Positions 60,914 to 64,000 of a stretch of 64,000 nucleotides of DNA are shown in pieces; position 1 is the first letter of the stretch, and every line of letters begins with the position of its first letter. The stretch comes from Paraburkholderia sp. Ac-20340 (lineage in GTDB: Bacteria; Pseudomonadota; Gammaproteobacteria; Burkholderiales; Burkholderiaceae), in assembly GCF_017104965.1 (NCBI RefSeq), contig NZ_JAAGPR010000023.1, positions 62,001 to 126,000 on the forward strand. Reading direction: 5' to 3'. The translations under genes were made by a program, and so were the position numbers. The notes beneath the pieces are model-generated. The model made no database searches, was not told where the DNA came from, and saw only the letters and a list, made by a program, of their open reading frames with translations.

Positions 60914-63394
60914 TCAGGCGCTGCGCCCGTCGTCGCTTGCATCGTCGGGGACATCGAGTGCGGGCAGCGACATCGTCACCGTCGTGCCCTGGTCCACCCG
61001 GCTCTCGACGTGAATCTCGCCGCCGTGACGCGTCACGACCGTTTTCACGAACGCCATACCGAGTCCCGCGCCACTCACTTCGGGCCGCTGCCCGGCATGA
61101 AAACGGCGGAACGGCTCGAACAATTTCGCCTGATCTTCGAGCGCGATGCCGTAACCCTGATCGCGGATCGAGCAGATCACGCGCGGGCCCGAACCCTCCA
61201 CGACAGCGATACTACAGACAATCCTTGTTTTCGGTGGGCTGTATTTCACCGCATTGTTAAGCAGGTTCACGAGCGCGCGCGTCATCAGCGAACGGTCGGC
61301 GTTGATCCAGCCGAGTTCTTCGCCGTCGAAGGCGGTTTCGATCTGAATCTGCTTCGCGCTGGCCTGCGGCCAGACTTCGTCGCTCGCGTCGATGGCCAGT
61401 TCCGTGAGGCTGGTGGGCTCGAGCGCGTAGTTCTGCGATTCGGCGCGCGCGAGTTGCACGAAGTCGTCGGCGAGCGTGAGCGAACGGCGCGCGTAACGCT
61501 CGATGCGGTCCATCACTTCGCGCACCGGCGCGGCTTCGAGCGTGCCGCGCTCACGCTCGGTCTCCACCAGCGCGACGATCGACGCCTGCGGCGAGCGCAT
61601 ATCGTGCGAAAGCAGGCGCAGCGCGTCTTCGCGCTGGCGCTCGGCATCGTGCAGCGCCGTGACATCGACCAGACCCGCGATCCAGCCGACGCCCTGCCCC
61701 TGCGCATTGGTGCAGCAGGCGTAGCGCAGCAGATAGTCGCTGCCGTCGCGCGCGCGCACTTCCACGCCGCGCTCCATCAGTCCGGTGTACTCGCCCAGCG
61801 CGGGATCGAGCGGCGCGGGCCAGTGCGCGTGGGCAAACGCGAGCATTTCCGGGTTCGGGTCGATCGGCTTGACGAGCGCGAGATCGCCGAATACGTCCTG
61901 CACCAGCCGCCCTTCGGCATCGCCTTCGCTCAGGCCCGCGAGGTAGGCGCGCGCCGCGTGGTTGGCGATCAGCACGACGCCCTGCAGGTCGGCCACCAGC
62001 AGCGGTTCGGGCACCGAGTCGAGGCTGTCCCAGACGAAGCGGCGCATGTCCTGCAGACGCTGCGCGGCCTGCGCCATCAGCGCCATCTGCTGCGCAAGCG
62101 CGTCGCCGCCGAATTCGCGCGCCGGTTCGGCCGCTTCGGGCAACAGATAGGGTTCGTCGGCGAGTTGTTTGAGCTCCTTGCGCAGATACGCCATCGTCAT
62201 TTCAAGGCGCCGCCAGCCCCACAGCGGATACACCAGCGCGAGCGCAAGAATCGCGGGCACCGGCGCGAGCCAGAGGCGCGCGACATAAAGCAGCGCGGCG
62301 CTGGCGGCGAGCGTGACGAGCACGAGCAGCGGCAGCAGCAACATCGTGCGCAGCGGCGACAGCACCAGAAAGCCCGCCAGCAGCAGCGCAAGCGGCACCA
62401 GCGAAGCCAGCACGACCAGCGGGCGCGAAGCCGGTTCGATCGCCGAGCCGGTGAGCAGCGTGTCGAGCACCAGCGCGTGGATATCGACGCCCGGCACGGG
62501 TCCAAGCGTGCCCGAGAGCGGCGTGGCGAAGCGGTCGTAAAGGCCCGAGGCCGTCACGCCCACCAGCGCCACGCGAGCGCGCAGCAGATCGGGCGGCACT
62601 CGGCCTTCGAGCACCTGCGCGAACGACACCTTGCGATACGACTGCGTGGTGCGGCTGAACGGCAGCAGAAAGCGCGCTTCGCTGCCGGAACCAGCGGCGC
62701 GCAGGATCTGGGCGTCCGCGTGCCGGATGGCTTCGGACGGCGGATTGGCGGTGCCGCCCAGCGCAATGCGGCCATCGCGCACCGCGCGCCAGAGCGGCTC
62801 CATCAGTTGCGGCCAGCGCTGCTGCGCGTCGCCTTCGAACAGCGCCACGCTGCGCACGATGCCGTCGTTATCGACTTCGAGATTGATGTGGCCGAGACCC
62901 GCCGCAGCAGCGGCAAGCGGCGCGACCGGTTTGACGAGCTGGCGGCGGCCGTCGGCGGCTTCGTCGGCGGGCGAAAGCAGCACGGGCAAAAACGCGGGAC
63001 GCTCGCGCAGCGCGGCGCCAAAACGGGCGTCGTCCGGCGAGGGTTCGGTGAACAGCACGTCGTAGACGATGGCCGCGGCGCCCGCCTTCGCCAGTTGATC
63101 GACGAGTTGCGCGTGGACGCTGCGCGGCCAGGGCCAGCGCCCCAGCGCGGCAACGCTCGCATTATCGATTTCGACCACGACGATATCGGGCGACACCGGC
63201 CGCTCGCGCGCGGCGAGGAAGCGGTCGTAGACGAGCGAATCGGCGCTCAGCGTCCAGTGCGTGAGCACGCTCAAGAGGACGATGGCGACGCCCGCGCAGG
63301 CGACGCCCAGCCACTCGAACAGAAAGCGGCGCCCCGCTGGGCGGCCCCGACGAAGACTGGCGCGCACGCCCACGCTCATGCGCGCCGGCCTCAC
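60914..63394 (-). CDS. CHASE2-domain sensor histidine kinase
   Basis: The GTG at 63394 overlaps the stop of the upstream gene (GTGA); an ATG at 63379 is an alternative. It is about 826 aa. One membrane span (about 28-46) precedes a CHASE2 extracytoplasmic domain (about 50-330: DIVVVEIDNASVAALGRWPWPR, LVGVTASGLYDRFATPL), then three spans (about 340-405), a PAS domain, HisKA with His597 in LLSHDMRSPQAS and a HATPase end (NLLNNAVKYSPP, DQGYGI, GAGLGMAFVK). No receiver is fused. CHASE2 ligands are unknown. Confidence 0.9.
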   Translation of the reverse strand: MRPARMSVGVRASLRRGRPAGRRFLFEWLGVACAGVAIVLLSVLTHWTLSADSLVYDRFLAARERPVSPDIVVVEIDNASVAALGRWPWPRSVHAQLVDQLAKAGAAAIVYDVLFTEPSPDDARFGAALRERPAFLPVLLSPADEAADGRRQLVKPVAPLAAAAAGLGHINLEVDNDGIVRSVALFEGDAQQRWPQLMEPLWRAVRDGRIALGGTANPPSEAIRHADAQILRAAGSGSEARFLLPFSRTTQSYRKVSFAQVLEGRVPPDLLRARVALVGVTASGLYDRFATPLSGTLGPVPGVDIHALVLDTLLTGSAIEPASRPLVVLASLVPLALLLAGFLVLSPLRTMLLLPLLVLVTLAASAALLYVARLWLAPVPAILALALVYPLWGWRRLEMTMAYLRKELKQLADEPYLLPEAAEPAREFGGDALAQQMALMAQAAQRLQDMRRFVWDSLDSVPEPLLVADLQGVVLIANHAARAYLAGLSEGDAEGRLVQDVFGDLALVKPIDPNPEMLAFAHAHWPAPLDPALGEYTGLMERGVEVRARDGSDYLLRYACCTNAQGQGVGWIAGLVDVTALHDAERQREDALRLLSHDMRSPQASIVALVETERERGTLEAAPVREVMDRIERYARRSLTLADDFVQLARAESQNYALEPTSLTELAIDASDEVWPQASAKQIQIETAFDGEELGWINADRSLMTRALVNLLNNAVKYSPPKTRIVCSIAVVEGSGPRVICSIRDQGYGIALEDQAKLFEPFRRFHAGQRPEVSGAGLGMAFVKTVVTRHGGEIHVESRVDQGTTVTMSLPALDVPDDASDDGRSA

Positions 63395-64000
63395 CAGTCG
63401 AGCCGGAACGACTGGACCGGGCTGGCCTTCTGGTAGTAGCGGCCCGCTTCGAACTGTTCGGCGATCACCGTCCAGTAGTAGGTGCCCTTGGGCAGATCGC
63501 GCACGACCGCCTCGCCGTCCGTGATGTCGGTGCGGTCCACCAGCGGCGTGCGCAGATCCGCCGACGCCGCGAGCACGAAGCGGAAGTGCGTGTCGCCCGC
63601 GCTGCGATCGACGAACCAGCGGAACGCGTAGTCGCGCGTGCCATCGACACGGCCCGCCGAAGCGCCCAGCGAAACGTGGCGGCGCTGGAACGCGTACGTC
63701 GACGGCATGCCTTCGAGACCGTTCGCATCGATCGCCGAAAGGCGCACGAAATACGTGCCGTCGTCGAGTGCGCCGACTTCGGCATGCGCACTGTCGCTGC
63801 GCAGGTCGCGGATCATGTCGAACAGGCCCGCGTCGCGGCCAACCTGCACGCGATAGCGGCTCGCCCCGGACACCGGCGCGAGATCGAAGGCGACCACGGC
63901 ATCGTCCTGAACCTTGCCGGGATTGCGCAGATCGGGCGCGTCGAGCAGCGCGACCGGGCCGCCGACCGCGCCGCCCGCGAGCGTCAAACTGCCGTGACGC
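63391..64000 (-). CDS. FecR-like protein, C-terminal part (5' end beyond window)
   Basis: An open frame enters from the right edge, so the N-terminus is missing; 202 codons plus stop are visible. The segment repeats an Ig/fibronectin-like pattern (VVAFDLAPVSGASRYRVQVGRD, YFVRLSAIDANGLEG, FRFVLAASADLRTPL, GTYYWTVIAEQFEAGRYYQ). This is the periplasmic tail usual for FecR/LysM proteins paired with CHASE2 kinases. The FecR call itself rests on that pairing, since the FecR domain is not in view. Confidence 0.6.
   Translation of the reverse strand, partial: RHGSLTLAGGAVGGPVALLDAPDLRNPGKVQDDAVVAFDLAPVSGASRYRVQVGRDAGLFDMIRDLRSDSAHAEVGALDDGTYFVRLSAIDANGLEGMPSTYAFQRRHVSLGASAGRVDGTRDYAFRWFVDRSAGDTHFRFVLAASADLRTPLVDRTDITDGEAVVRDLPKGTYYWTVIAEQFEAGRYYQKASPVQSFRLDW

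Noticed and set aside
60899..63436. Long plus-strand open frame opposite the CHASE2 kinase
   Set aside because: Composition (Arg/Gln/His-rich) and lack of any domain mark it as a mirror frame of the kinase gene.

Overview
The window is a high-GC chromosomal segment from a betaproteobacterium of the Burkholderiales, most likely Burkholderia, Paraburkholderia or Caballeronia. The signs are the DUF4148 secreted protein, the HU protein with a long Ala/Lys N-terminal arm, the porin type, the VgrG/DUF2235 type VI cassette, and a palindromic repeat that I recall from Burkholderia genomes. The genus is inference. Most of the window reads as ordinary chromosome. I see no transposase, integrase or CRISPR array.

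Layout. (1) 1-8558 is a type VI secretion (T6SS) accessory island. VgrG, a DUF4123 adaptor, a DUF3304 lipoprotein (probable immunity protein) and a DUF2235 phospholipase-type effector lie on the minus strand; the effector runs off the left edge. A PAAR tip protein and a membrane-anchored, degenerate beta-ketoacyl-synthase-like protein lie on the plus strand. (2) 8635-17823, all minus, is a self-contained selenocysteine formate dehydrogenase unit: fdnG (in-frame UGA=Sec with a visible SECIS hairpin), beta subunit, cytochrome b gamma subunit, fdhE, selA, selB and selC. A terminator-like hairpin lies between the structural genes and fdhE-selAB. (3) 18056-31157 is housekeeping and metabolism: YihY, porin, LysR, HU, a MocR regulator divergent from an isonitrile hydratase, DUF4148, a DASS transporter, pobA and a periplasmic trehalase. 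(4) 31434-40718 holds a glycosyltransferase, a double-PAS hybrid histidine kinase, a class II amidotransferase, MarC, a DUF3311/SSS symporter pair and two glycan-type genes.

(5) 40752-60231 is a large aerobic-type cobalamin locus in four transcription units: cobM-cobK-cobL (minus); cobG-cobH-cobI-[cbiG::cobJ] (plus); cobW-cobN-chlI-chlD (minus), behind a sigma70-like promoter and a cobalamin riboswitch; and cobE-cobO-cobB-bluB (plus). Cobalt insertion appears to use CobN with ChlI/ChlD-type AAA and VWA subunits in place of CobS/CobT. No cobF or cbiD (the C1 methylation step) is present here, while a CbiG module is fused to CobJ. The locus is interrupted at 48181-48701 by a roughly 520-bp imperfect palindrome. 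Base-composition skew flips sign across it: G/T-rich on its left, C/A-rich on its right. A PilZ/YcgR-like gene follows it.

(6) 60244-64000 (minus) is a probable signalling unit: the 3' end of a FecR-like gene (cut by the right edge), a CHASE2 sensor kinase translationally coupled to it, and a DUF4136 lipoprotein.

Intergenic stretches over 300 bases are 6373-6864 (AT-rich, one good promoter), 19445-19841 (a 10-bp-stem hairpin, otherwise nothing clear), 22800-23167 (HU promoter region with dyads, plus a terminator), 48161-48806 (the palindrome) and 56430-57028 (riboswitch and promoter). No search or folding program was run; all calls rest on reading motifs, frames and gene order.
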